DNA of 64,000 nucleotides from assembly GCA_051418055.1 (NCBI GenBank), contig JBPRGH010000137.1, positions 62,001 through 126,000 on the forward strand, written 5' to 3'. Below the pieces are notes generated by a model. It was not told the DNA's origin, did no database searches, and saw nothing but the letters and a program-made list of their open reading frames with translations. Numbering within the stretch: the stretch's first letter is position 1; the number at the start of each line of letters is the position of its first letter. The DNA comes from JBPRGH01 sp051418055 (GTDB lineage: Bacteria; Bacteroidota; Bacteroidia; Cytophagales; Cyclobacteriaceae). A program made the position numbers and the translations under genes. This document shows, in pieces, positions 25,016-33,719 of the stretch.

Positions 25016-26076
25016 ATACCAATTAAAAAAATCAATAGTAAACCTACCGGTGTAAGAAACTTCCAGGAAAATGACATTAATTGATCAATACGTAATCTTG
25101 GAAAAGTCCAGCGGATCCAGATCTGTATAGCTACTAAAGCCCAGGATTTAGCCACTAACCAGAATATCCCCCAGATAAAGGCGCCTGTTGTCCCTGGTTC
25201 ACCAGTAGTCCATAGAGCAAGTTTTATTATTCCCAGATTAGGTAAAGGTGAATTCCAGCTTCCTAAAAACAAAATTGAAGCCAGTATACTTACCAGAAGC
25301 ATTAAACCATACTCAGCAAGCATTACAACAGACCATCTGAACCCTGAATATTCCGTATGAAATCCGGCTACAAGTTCTGATTCTGCTTCCGGCAAATCAA
25401 AGGGCGCCCTATTTGCCTCAGCTAATGAAGCTATAAAAAAAATAATAAAGCTAAAAAACAATAGAGGCATCCGGAAAATATTCCAGGTGAGAAAACCTCC
25501 GATATGGGAAACTTCTAATGGTGCCAAACCAAGAAAATAGGTTTCTTTTTCATGGAATATACTTTGTTGAAATGATATCTCCTGAAGGTCAAGTGTCTGG
25601 CATACCATTATTACACTTAATACTGATAAAGCCAGCGGTACTTCATAGCTGATCATCTGGGCGGCAGAACGCATTGCCCCAACAAGGGTATACTTATTAT
25701 TAGCGGCCCAACCGGCTAGAATAATTCCGATAACATCCAGAGAAATAATGGCAATTATGAAATAAATACCGGTAGAAATAGATGCCCCGTGCCATGAAGA
25801 GTTGACCGGTAACAGGCTGAAACCGGTAAAGACAAAAACAAAGATCATAACGGGTGCAATACGGAAAAGAAACTTCTGCGACTTTGCCGGGACAATGTCT
25901 TCTTTTTGTACTAGTTTTAAAAGATCAGCTATAGATTGTAAAATGCCATATTTCCCTGTCTCCATTGGGCCATAACGATCCTGAATAAATGCAGATATCT
26001 TTCTTTCTGCATATATTCCGAGCATTACGAATAGCAGCAGGTAAGGGAGGTAAAAAATAGCTGTTGTTAATTCCAC
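24994..26076 (-). CDS. nuoH: NADH-quinone oxidoreductase subunit H
   Basis: This 360-aa membrane subunit joins the hydrophilic and membrane arms of Complex I and lines the quinone site. The family motifs are AERKISAFIQDRYGPMETG near residues 24-42 and AEANRAPFDLPEAESELVAGFHTEYSG near 218-244, with about eight hydrophobic helices. It is the first nuo gene of this partial cluster; upstream lies murI on the same strand with a 22-base gap. Confidence 0.96.
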   Translation of the reverse strand: MELTTAIFYLPYLLLFVMLGIYAERKISAFIQDRYGPMETGKYGILQSIADLLKLVQKEDIVPAKSQKFLFRIAPVMIFVFVFTGFSLLPVNSSWHGASISTGIYFIIAIISLDVIGIILAGWAANNKYTLVGAMRSAAQMISYEVPLALSVLSVIMVCQTLDLQEISFQQSIFHEKETYFLGLAPLEVSHIGGFLTWNIFRMPLLFFSFIIFFIASLAEANRAPFDLPEAESELVAGFHTEYSGFRWSVVMLAEYGLMLLVSILASILFLGSWNSPLPNLGIIKLALWTTGEPGTTGAFIWGIFWLVAKSWALVAIQIWIRWTFPRLRIDQLMSFSWKFLTPVGLLLIFLIGIWQLVLL

Positions 26077-26098
26077 GGGTGAAAAATAAGCCAGAAAT

Positions 26099-26908
26099 CT
26101 AATTCCACAAAGGATACTTAGTCAATCTTACCTTTTCTTTAAAGAATAATTTTGCAGAAGCCTCAAACGATGAAGTGTAATCTGAAACTAAAAACTCATC
26201 TTCCGGATCTGAATGTTGCCCTAGCAGTTTAGAATCAGTGAGATGTTTAACTAAGTAATTGGCAACAACTTCTGCTGAATCCAGTAGTTGGATTTTATTC
26301 TGGAAATAAGTATTAATTTGTGAACGGATCAGCGGATAATGTGTACATCCGAGTATTAGGGCTGAAATGGAGCTAAATGATTTATCTGACAGATATTTTG
26401 CTATTATTTCTGAGCTTATGGTATTGTTATAAAATCCCTCCTCTATCATTGGGACCAATAATGGTGTTGCCATTGAGTGTAATGTAATATTATAATTATG
26501 CTGCTCGATTTTTGAAGCATATACATTTGAAGCAACAGTTCTTTTAGTACCTATAAGGCCAATCACAGAATCAGGGTACTTCCGGCAAACGAGATCGACC
26601 ATTGGGTCAATAACATTAATAATTTTAGCTCTGGATCCTGCATACTCTTTGAGTAACTCATATGCAGCAGAACTGGCAGAATTACAGGCGATTACAATAA
26701 CTTTACAGCCTTTTTTCAAAAGGATATCGGTGATCTTTATCGAATAAGCCTGTATGGCAGCCTCTGATTTATCTCCATAAGGTAAATGTGCCGTATCTCC
26801 GAAATATATGATCCGCTCGTGGGGTAATTTATCTTTTATAGCATGTGCAACTGTTAGCCCTCCTATACCACTATCAAAAATTCCAATTGGCCTGTCTGAT
26901 GCTTTCAT
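26099..26908 (-). CDS. murI: glutamate racemase
   Basis: This 269-aa cytoplasmic enzyme makes D-glutamate for peptidoglycan. IGIFDSGIGGLTVAHAI at 8-24 carries the catalytic region, and the two catalytic cysteines are in IACNSASSAAYELL and LILGCTHYPLIRSQI. FGDTAHLPYGDKS is also conserved. Length is normal. It is followed by nuoH after 22 bases and may share its transcript, although the functions are unrelated. Confidence 0.96.
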   Translation of the reverse strand: MKASDRPIGIFDSGIGGLTVAHAIKDKLPHERIIYFGDTAHLPYGDKSEAAIQAYSIKITDILLKKGCKVIVIACNSASSAAYELLKEYAGSRAKIINVIDPMVDLVCRKYPDSVIGLIGTKRTVASNVYASKIEQHNYNITLHSMATPLLVPMIEEGFYNNTISSEIIAKYLSDKSFSSISALILGCTHYPLIRSQINTYFQNKIQLLDSAEVVANYLVKHLTDSKLLGQHSDPEDEFLVSDYTSSFEASAKLFFKEKVRLTKYPLWN

Positions 26909-26996
26909 AAAGTAATAAGTATATATAAATCAATCAAATATGAGTATTAATAAAAGAATTTTTATATATTGAAAAATAATTTATTAAAAGTGGCCA

Positions 26997-27596
26997 ATGG
27001 ATGTTGCATTACAGGTAGATCAAAGTGTCTATGAAAACCTGAAAAATCAAGAGCTATCACTGAAATTTGTCAATGAAGATGAGATACAAATAATAGGTAA
27101 TCCAAAAACGCAGCTATTTGGAAAGCTATTATTCTTTTTTTTAGGTTCAGGTATAGTTGCTTTTTCAATGATCCTCGCCCAGGGCACGGATACGCGAAGC
27201 ATTATTATTATGATTGTAGGTCTACTTATAGGGTTTTCTCTTATGGTAGTCCCTTTGTATAACTTCTATTCCAAAAAACAATTTAGTGTTCGGATTTCAC
27301 GTGTTGATCGTAAAGTGGTGGTTTCAGGATTAAGAGGCCAAAATGAAATTTCTTTTGCCAACCTTGCCAGCCTTACCATTAAATCGTTTAAAATGGATGA
27401 TTATGTAAATGATGAAACTGCAGATAGCAATTCATTTGGCACTAAATTCTTCCTCAATTTATCATCAGGAAAAGAGCAAACCTTATTTACCTTTAGTTCG
27501 CGTGACAGGAAGAGCCTGAATAATTTCAGTGAGGCATATGGTAATTTTCTTGCCAATTTCATGAATATAAAACTGGAAAAAACTGGTGATAAATAA
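26997..27596 (+). CDS. membrane protein of unknown function
   Basis: I do not recognise this 199-aa protein. It has two adjacent transmembrane helices near residues 43-60 and 70-88, separated by a short loop (AQGTDTRS), with soluble parts on both sides. The C-terminal part is a mixed beta segment (FSVRISRVDRKVVVSGLRGQ) that resembles the PH-like domain often found after paired helices in bacterial membrane proteins; that is an inference from layout. It is divergent from murI and stands alone. Confidence 0.6.
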   Translation: MDVALQVDQSVYENLKNQELSLKFVNEDEIQIIGNPKTQLFGKLLFFFLGSGIVAFSMILAQGTDTRSIIIMIVGLLIGFSLMVVPLYNFYSKKQFSVRISRVDRKVVVSGLRGQNEISFANLASLTIKSFKMDDYVNDETADSNSFGTKFFLNLSSGKEQTLFTFSSRDRKSLNNFSEAYGNFLANFMNIKLEKTGDK

Positions 27597-27649
27597 CCCC
27601 GGTATATTCATCCTGTAAGCTAAATCATCTTATTACCATTCTTTTTTGT

Positions 27650-27657
27650 TATTATTG
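27650..27657 (+). promoter_or_regulatory. candidate -7 element for fabI
   Basis: TATTATTG, followed by C, differs by one base from TAnnTTTG and lies 27 bases before the fabI ATG at 27685. Confidence 0.4.
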
Positions 27658-27684
27658 CAGGCAATAAAAACCAAGAATTCAACT

Positions 27685-28500
27685 ATGGCTAACAATATCT
27701 TAAAAGGTAAAAAAGGAATTATTTTCGGAGCTCTTGATGAAAATTCTATTGCGTGGAAGACAGCTTTAAAGGCGCATGAAGAAGGGGCAGAATTTACATT
27801 GACAAATGCTCCGGTAGCCCTGAGAATGGGCGCTATTAATGATCTTGCCAAAAAATGTAATGCAGAAGTGATCCCTGCCGATGCAACTTCTATTGAGGAC
27901 CTGACGAATCTGTTTGAAAAATCAATGGAGGCTCTGGGAGGGAAATTGGATTTTGTCCTGCATTCAATCGGAATGAGTCCCAATGTTCGTAAAGGAAGAG
28001 ATTATGGTGACCTTAATTACGATTTTTTCCTGAAGACACTTGATATTTCCGGTGTCTCCTTTCATAAGGTGTTGCAAACGGCAGAAAAAACAGACGCCAT
28101 GAATGAATGGAGTTCGATTCTTGCCCTCTCCTATATTGCTGCTCAGAGAAGTTTTCCTGATTATAGTGATATGGCACAGGCTAAAGCATTATTAGAATCT
28201 GTCGCAAGAAGTTATGGAGCCCGTTTTGGTAAATTAAAAAATGTTAGGGTAAATACCATCAGCCAATCACCCACTATGACTACGGCAGGCAGTGGCGTCT
28301 CCGGGTTTGATGCTTTCTATACTTATGCTGATAAAATGTCCCCTTTAGGTAATGCCTCTGCTGAAGATTGTGCTAATTTTATTGTTATGATGTGCTCAGA
28401 CTACACACGAATGGTAACTATGCAAAACCTGATGCATGATGGTGGATTTTCTTCTTCAGGAATTACTGAAGAGATCATGGAATTGATGCAGGGTAAATAA
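27685..28500 (+). CDS. fabI: enoyl-[acyl-carrier-protein] reductase (NADH)
   Basis: The 271-aa short-chain dehydrogenase-type enzyme reduces enoyl-ACP in the last step of fatty-acid elongation. The ATG at 27685 gives the family start MANNILKGKKGIIFGALDEN; the frame from 27646 adds an unconserved leader through the probable promoter. The NAD site is GALDENSIAW, and the catalytic pair is the Tyr and Lys in DYSDMAQAK (Tyr-x6-Lys). HSIGMSPNVRKG and NTISQSPTMTTAGSGV match the Bacteroidota form. It is followed by ispE after 57 bases. Confidence 0.95.
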   Translation: MANNILKGKKGIIFGALDENSIAWKTALKAHEEGAEFTLTNAPVALRMGAINDLAKKCNAEVIPADATSIEDLTNLFEKSMEALGGKLDFVLHSIGMSPNVRKGRDYGDLNYDFFLKTLDISGVSFHKVLQTAEKTDAMNEWSSILALSYIAAQRSFPDYSDMAQAKALLESVARSYGARFGKLKNVRVNTISQSPTMTTAGSGVSGFDAFYTYADKMSPLGNASAEDCANFIVMMCSDYTRMVTMQNLMHDGGFSSSGITEEIMELMQGK

Positions 28501-28557
28501 CTTTAAATTTTCATCTATAAATTCCTGGATCTTATTCCAGGAATTTTCTTTAATAAT

Positions 28558-29370
28558 ATGGTCTGGTTCCCTCCCGCCAAAGTAAATCTGGGTTTACATG
28601 TTCTCCGAAAGAGAACAGATGGTTTTCATGATATTGAAACCTGCTTGTTTCCTATAGACTGGACAGATATGCTGGAGATTGTAAAATCAAAAAGATTTTC
28701 TTTCAGTTCATCCGGTAATGTAATTCCTGGAGAGGTCACAGAAAATCTTTGTGTCAGGGCATATCAGCTATTAAAAAAGGATTTTGATTTACCGGAAGTT
28801 AAAATTCACCTTCATAAAATCATTCCAATGGGTGCCGGTCTTGGAGGAGGCTCATCGGATGCTGCATATACCCTAAGAGGATTAAATGATCTTTTTGAAT
28901 TAAAAATTCCGACCGAACGATTACATGCATATGCATCCCAGCTGGGAAGTGACTGCCCCTTTTTTCTTTATAATTCGCCCATGCTGGCACGAGGCAGGGG
29001 CGATGAATTAAAAACAATGGATAATTTAGATCTTAATGGCTATACATTAGTTGTCGTACACCCTAATATTAATGTTCCTACTGCAACTGCTTATCAAAAA
29101 ATTAAACCTGTGGAAGAACGAGAATCTTTAAAAGTAATCCTTCAGCAGGATATTTCATCCTGGAAAGATACTCTTGTAAATGATTTTGAAGCACATATTT
29201 TTGATCAATTTCCGCAGATAAGAAAAATAAAGGAGAAGATGTATAAAGAAGGTGCTATTTATGCAAGCATGAGCGGTTCGGGGTCTGCTGTTTACGGAAT
29301 TTTTAAATCTATAAGTGCTGGAGTAGAAGAAATTTTCCCCGATTATTCTCTTTTCACACAGAAGCTCTAA
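28558..29370 (+). CDS. ispE: 4-diphosphocytidyl-2-C-methyl-D-erythritol kinase
   Basis: This 270-aa GHMP kinase phosphorylates CDP-methylerythritol in the MEP pathway to isoprenoids. Family motifs are the N-terminal PAKVNLGLHVLRKRTDGFHD, the ATP loop IPMGAGLGGGSSDAAYTLRG near 90-109, LGSDCPFFL, and the C-terminal ASMSGSGSAVYGIF. The start ATG at 28558 gives MVWFPPAKVNL, which is the expected N-terminus. It converges on the DMT transporter gene with a four-base overlap of the stops. Confidence 0.95.
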   Translation: MVWFPPAKVNLGLHVLRKRTDGFHDIETCLFPIDWTDMLEIVKSKRFSFSSSGNVIPGEVTENLCVRAYQLLKKDFDLPEVKIHLHKIIPMGAGLGGGSSDAAYTLRGLNDLFELKIPTERLHAYASQLGSDCPFFLYNSPMLARGRGDELKTMDNLDLNGYTLVVVHPNINVPTATAYQKIKPVEERESLKVILQQDISSWKDTLVNDFEAHIFDQFPQIRKIKEKMYKEGAIYASMSGSGSAVYGIFKSISAGVEEIFPDYSLFTQKL

Positions 29371-30281
29371 CGTAAATTATCTGTATTAAGAGCTTTTCTT
29401 TTATATCGCCTGTTTAAAACCGGATATAACAGAACAGAAATTAGAATAACCACCGTGCCGAGATAAAACTGAGGGTTCATCTGCTCTTTTTCCCCGAAAA
29501 CAAGGAGTGCAAGAATGATCCCATACACTGGTTCCAAATTTACAGCCAGATTAACAGCATATGCCGATAGGTTTTTCATGATCTCTACTGAAACAGAGTA
29601 AGCATATACTGTGCATACAAGAGCTAATATTCCAAGATAAACCCAATCCATAGCAGTTGGGATCAGCTCAAGGCTGTTGTTTTCAGAAAAGAAATATGTA
29701 TAAAACGGAAAAAATACAATAATACTTATACATGCTCCGGCCATTTCATACATGGTAATAACATAGGGATTATGGCGATGAGTAAGCTGACCATTAATAA
29801 CGGAAAAAATTGCAGCCAGCATTGCAGAGGCTATAGCCAGGATTAATCCAAGTGAATGATCAAAATCGAAGCTAAAGATCACATAAAGCCCAAGGATCAC
29901 AACAAGGCCAAGGACAACTTCAAAAGTTTTAATTGATTTACGTGTTACCAGAGGTTCAAAAAAAGCCGTCCATAAGCTGCAGGTTGCCATACCGGCAAGG
30001 CATACGGAGGCAGTTGAAACTCGTGCTGATAAAAAGAAAAGGATCCAGTGTGCTGCTATAAGTGATCCTGTAAAAAAAATTGAGAAAAACGCTTTGGTAC
30101 TTACCTTTAACGGCTCTTTCCAGAATTTAAGCAAAATAAAAAGACCCACAGCAGCTAACAAGGTGCGGTAAAAAACCATCTCTACAGGTGGCAAAGTAAT
30201 GAGTAATCCCAATACAGCAGTGAAACCCCACAGGAAAACAATGAAGTGAAGCTTTAAATAATCCTTTTCAACTGAGGTCAT
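29367..30281 (-). CDS. EamA/DMT-family transporter
   Basis: The 304-aa protein has ten hydrophobic helices arranged as two EamA repeats, typical of drug/metabolite transporters that export small molecules across the inner membrane. KDYLKLHFIVFLWGFTAVLG and NLAVNLEPVYGIILALLVFGE are characteristic of each repeat. Its start overlaps the stop of the LptF/G-type permease gene by four bases (ATGA), so the two are translationally coupled. The substrate is unknown. Confidence 0.88.
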   Translation of the reverse strand: MTSVEKDYLKLHFIVFLWGFTAVLGLLITLPPVEMVFYRTLLAAVGLFILLKFWKEPLKVSTKAFFSIFFTGSLIAAHWILFFLSARVSTASVCLAGMATCSLWTAFFEPLVTRKSIKTFEVVLGLVVILGLYVIFSFDFDHSLGLILAIASAMLAAIFSVINGQLTHRHNPYVITMYEMAGACISIIVFFPFYTYFFSENNSLELIPTAMDWVYLGILALVCTVYAYSVSVEIMKNLSAYAVNLAVNLEPVYGIILALLVFGEKEQMNPQFYLGTVVILISVLLYPVLNRRYKRKALNTDNLR

Positions 30282-31351
30282 CGTGGAAGCGTTCTATATA
30301 AAACCAGCGAAATAAAAATGAACGTAAGGTTTGGTATCCATACCGAAAATGCCGGATGCAGGGAGCCAGCCTCGGCAATTGTTTTACTCATGATAAAGAA
30401 TAGTATATAAACAAATGAAAGGAAAAATCCAATGGCTATTTGCAACCCGCTCCCACCGCGTTGCTTTCGAGCCGAAACAATTACTCCGAGGAAAGTTAAA
30501 ATTAATGCTGCAAAAGGGGAGGAGAACCTGATGTATTTTTCAACCTCATAAACCTCGACATTTCCGGCGCCCCGGAATTTTAATTTATCAATATGGGCAT
30601 TAAGCTCATCAATTGTCATCCCATCATAATTCCTATAGTCATTACTGAAATCATCAGGATGCAGGGCGAGGGTAGTATCCATGGTCTTGCCTTCCGTAAT
30701 TTCCTGGGTTAAGCTATCGAGTGACCGAAGTGTCCAGTTAGAAAGCTCCCACTTATTTACTTCCGGCATCCATTTTATACGGTTTGCTGATAACTTCTGG
30801 ACCAGCTGGTTATCCTGTAATTTTTCAAGTGTGAAATTGAATCCGATATCACTCTGGTTATTATAGCTTCTCAGGTACAGATAAGTATTAGGTGCAACCT
30901 GCAAATGTGTATTGCTTTTATTATAATGATATTTGCTTTTTAAATATTCAATTTCAAAAGCCAGCCTGGACTTATTGGAATTAGGAATGATCCATCCTGT
31001 AAGCACAAAGCTAATAGCTGCAATAATTGAAGCGCCTATAAGATAAGGGACCAGAAGTCTCTTGAAGCTAACACCACTGCTCAGCATAGCTATTATTTCT
31101 GTTTTGCCAGCCAGTTTTGCTGTAACAAAAACGGTAGCAATGAATACAGTAATAGGGGTTATCAGGTTGGCCATCCAGGGGATATAATCAAGATAATACT
31201 GTATGATCTGTTCGGTAGAAACCTGCGCCTTTACAAACTTTTCTGTTTTTTCTGTAATATCAATTACCGTAATAACAGATATCAGCACGAGCACTACAAA
31301 AAAGAAGGCGCTTAGGAATTTCTTTAATATATACTTATCTAATAATTTCAT
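30278..31351 (-). CDS. LptF/LptG-family (YjgP/YjgQ) permease
   Basis: The 357-aa inner-membrane protein matches the permease subunits of the lipopolysaccharide export ABC transporter: MKLLDKYILKKFLSAFFFVV at the start, two helices before a periplasmic jellyroll-like region (about 125-270), and three helices at the end, with TAKLAGKTEIIAMLSSGVSFKRLL forming the coupling segment. Whether it is the F or the G subunit cannot be told. It begins four bases after the tgt stop, suggesting a tgt-permease-transporter operon. Confidence 0.9.
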   Translation of the reverse strand: MKLLDKYILKKFLSAFFFVVLVLISVITVIDITEKTEKFVKAQVSTEQIIQYYLDYIPWMANLITPITVFIATVFVTAKLAGKTEIIAMLSSGVSFKRLLVPYLIGASIIAAISFVLTGWIIPNSNKSRLAFEIEYLKSKYHYNKSNTHLQVAPNTYLYLRSYNNQSDIGFNFTLEKLQDNQLVQKLSANRIKWMPEVNKWELSNWTLRSLDSLTQEITEGKTMDTTLALHPDDFSNDYRNYDGMTIDELNAHIDKLKFRGAGNVEVYEVEKYIRFSSPFAALILTFLGVIVSARKQRGGSGLQIAIGFFLSFVYILFFIMSKTIAEAGSLHPAFSVWIPNLTFIFISLVLYRTLPR

Positions 31352-31355
31352 TTCA

Positions 31356-32486
31356 TTATAAACGCTGTGATACCGTTTTTACCATTACATTTTTCCAGGT
31401 GGTAAATGTTCCGTCTTCAATTTTTTGTTTAGCCTGCTCAACCAACCAAAGATAAAAGGTTAGATTATGAACAGAAGCAATTTGTGCGCCTAAAATTTCA
31501 TTACTTAAAATAAGGTGCCTCAGGTATGCCCTCGAAAAGCTTGTACTTACATATCCTCCGATGGTTTCATCAATAGGTGAAAAGTCAGCTTTCCACTTTT
31601 CATTTCTTATATTAATAATACCCTGGGAAGTAAAAAGCATGCCATTACGGGCATTTCTTGTAGGCATCACGCAATCAAACATATCTATACCTAATGCAAT
31701 ACATTCCAAAATATTTTGTGGAGTACCTACTCCCATCAGATAACGTGGTTTATCTTTTGGAAGTATATCACAAACAAGATCAGTCATCTCGTACATCATT
31801 TCAGCCGGCTCACCAACTGATAATCCTCCTATAGCATTCCCATCACGGTCAAAGCTGGCAATTGTTTCAGTAGATTCTTTACGAAGGTCTTTGAAGGTAC
31901 TACCCTGTATAATTGGGAACAGCGTTTGAGAATATCCGTATTTTCCTTCTGTACTGTCAAAACGATCAATACATCTTTTGAGCCAGCGGTGGGTCATTTC
32001 CATTGATGATTTTGCATAAGCATACTCACAGGGATAAGGAGTGCATTCATCGAATGCCATAATAATATCTGCCCCTATAGTACGCTGAATATCCATAACA
32101 TTTTCGGGTGTAAAGAAATGCCGGGAGCCGTCAATGTGAGACTGAAATTTTACACCTTCCTCTACTATTTTTCTTGATTCTGCCAGGCTATAGACCTGAT
32201 ACCCGCCACTATCAGTAAGTATCGGATGATTCCAGCTATTGAATTTATGCAGCCCTCCGGCCTTTTCAATGATCTCCAGCCCGGGCCTGAGGTACAGGTG
32301 ATAGGTGTTGCCCAGAATAATTTGTGCTTTAATATCATTTTCCAACTCACGCTGCTGAACAGCCTTAACAGACCCTGCCGTTCCTACAGGCATAAAAATA
32401 GGAGTTTCTATAATACCGTGGTCGGTCTCTACCCGCCCTCTGCGCGCTTTGGAATTTTTATCTGTAGCCAGTAAACTAAATTTCAT
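31356..32486 (-). CDS. tgt: queuine tRNA-ribosyltransferase without the zinc cysteines
   Basis: This 376-aa enzyme exchanges guanine 34 of certain tRNAs for a queuosine precursor. Started at the ATG at 32486 it begins MKFSLLATDKNSKARRGRVE; the longer frame from 32570 would contain the promoter. Catalytic segments are LTDSGGYQVYSLAESRKI, DIIMAFDECTPYP, GGLSVGEPAEMM and MGVGTPQNILECIALGIDMFD. In E. coli Tgt a CxCxxC zinc motif lies just before SRAYL; here that stretch reads IGGYVSTSFSRAYL with no cysteine, although the later IASVHNL keeps the histidine. I recall related Bacteroidota sequences with similar replacements, so this may be lineage-wide. Confidence 0.93.
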   Translation of the reverse strand: MKFSLLATDKNSKARRGRVETDHGIIETPIFMPVGTAGSVKAVQQRELENDIKAQIILGNTYHLYLRPGLEIIEKAGGLHKFNSWNHPILTDSGGYQVYSLAESRKIVEEGVKFQSHIDGSRHFFTPENVMDIQRTIGADIIMAFDECTPYPCEYAYAKSSMEMTHRWLKRCIDRFDSTEGKYGYSQTLFPIIQGSTFKDLRKESTETIASFDRDGNAIGGLSVGEPAEMMYEMTDLVCDILPKDKPRYLMGVGTPQNILECIALGIDMFDCVMPTRNARNGMLFTSQGIINIRNEKWKADFSPIDETIGGYVSTSFSRAYLRHLILSNEILGAQIASVHNLTFYLWLVEQAKQKIEDGTFTTWKNVMVKTVSQRL

Positions 32487-32507
32487 TAACTTATTTTTAT
32501 CAAGCCG

Positions 32508-32515
32508 CAAAATTA
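32508..32515 (-). promoter_or_regulatory. TAnnTTTG -7 promoter element for tgt
   Basis: On the minus strand TAATTTTG, followed by CGG, matches the -7 consensus. It ends 21 bases before the ATG at 32486 and supports that start over the upstream in-frame candidates. Confidence 0.65.
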
Positions 32516-32599
32516 ATGATTTATCCATGGCTTTTATATTTATTTTTTTCTGATTAATGATCTTATTCAAATTCCTCGGTAACTCCTTATTCTTCTTTT

Positions 32600-32607
32600 T
32601 ATATTTG
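32600..32607 (+). promoter_or_regulatory. TAnnTTTG -7 promoter element for the family 2 glycosyltransferase
   Basis: TATATTTG followed by CGCC matches the -7 consensus exactly and lies 11 bases before the first ATG at 32619, again predicting a very short leader. It is about 90 bases from the divergent tgt promoter. Confidence 0.7.
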
Positions 32608-32618
32608 CGCCTTTTATT

Positions 32619-33719
32619 ATGTTAATGGAGATTATTTTTTACCTTTTTATAGCAACCCTTGGAATCCAGGTTATCTACCTGATTTTAGCATTTTCGGGAA
32701 TTTTTAGAAACTATAAAGTTTCAGCTGAATCTCAGCCTGTATCAGTAGTTATAGCTGCACGAGATGAACTGGAAAACCTTAAGGAACTTTTGCCAAAGAT
32801 ATTTTCTCAGGGATACGCTGATTTTGAAGTTATTTTAGTTGATGATAAATCGGAAGACGGGACGGAAGATTGGATAAGAAGAGAATATGATTCGGTGGTA
32901 AACTTTAAATATATTAGGATAAATACTACCCCAGGTCATATTCACTCTAAAAAATATGCACTTACCATAGCAATTAAAGAGGCTAAAAATCCGGTAATCC
33001 TTTTAACAGATGCTGATTGTTATCCTGTTTCTGATCAATGGATCAGGAGCATGGCTTCCCGTTATACAGGTGAAAAGAAAATTATTTTAGGTTACAGTGG
33101 ATATTTTTCGGATAAATCTTTTTTAAATTACTTTATCAGATATGAGACGTTGCTTACCGGGTTACAATACTTAGGTTGGGCGGGGTTAGGTGTTCCCTAT
33201 ATGGGTGTGGGAAGGAATCTTTCTTATTTAAAAGGATTCTTTAAAGATAAAAAGGGGTATAAGAAATACCAATCTGTAACCGGTGGTGATGATGATCTTT
33301 TTGTTAATCAACATGCTAACAACAGTAATACTGCATTTGCTTTAGGGAAAGAGGCCCTTACCCTATCAAAACCAAAAGAATCATGGGGTGAATTTCTAAT
33401 GCAGAAACTTCGGCATCTATCAGTAGGAAGGTTTTATAAAAGAAGGCATAAATTTTTATTATCCCATTTCTCAATCACTCAATTAGTATTCTGGATCACA
33501 TTTATAATATTATTATTTGCACAAAGCGAACTATACTTTATTGGTCTTGGTTTTTTAATTAGATTAGTGGTAATAAGTGTGACAATGGCAGTTGCAAGCA
33601 GGCGCTTTGGACATCCTTTTAACATTGCCGGAGTGATATTATTGGATTTTTGCTACACATTTTACTATATATTTGTAGGTATTGCCGCACTATTCTCGAG
33701 AAAAGTTAGATGGACTTAA
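32619..33719 (+). CDS. membrane-bound glycosyltransferase family 2 protein
   Basis: The 366-aa protein has an N-terminal transmembrane helix (about 5-27), a GT-A domain with the family 2 pattern PVSVVIAARDELENLKELLP, ILVDDKSEDGTEDWI and the metal-binding LLTDADCYP, and three hydrophobic helices at the C-terminus. GGDDDLFVNQHAN is the acceptor or second acidic motif and QKLRHLSVGRFYKRRHKFLL is the interface segment. It probably builds a cell-surface polysaccharide or glycolipid. A second ATG at 32625 is equally possible as start. It overlaps the sigma-factor gene by ten bases. Confidence 0.88.
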   Translation: MLMEIIFYLFIATLGIQVIYLILAFSGIFRNYKVSAESQPVSVVIAARDELENLKELLPKIFSQGYADFEVILVDDKSEDGTEDWIRREYDSVVNFKYIRINTTPGHIHSKKYALTIAIKEAKNPVILLTDADCYPVSDQWIRSMASRYTGEKKIILGYSGYFSDKSFLNYFIRYETLLTGLQYLGWAGLGVPYMGVGRNLSYLKGFFKDKKGYKKYQSVTGGDDDLFVNQHANNSNTAFALGKEALTLSKPKESWGEFLMQKLRHLSVGRFYKRRHKFLLSHFSITQLVFWITFIILLFAQSELYFIGLGFLIRLVVISVTMAVASRRFGHPFNIAGVILLDFCYTFYYIFVGIAALFSRKVRWT

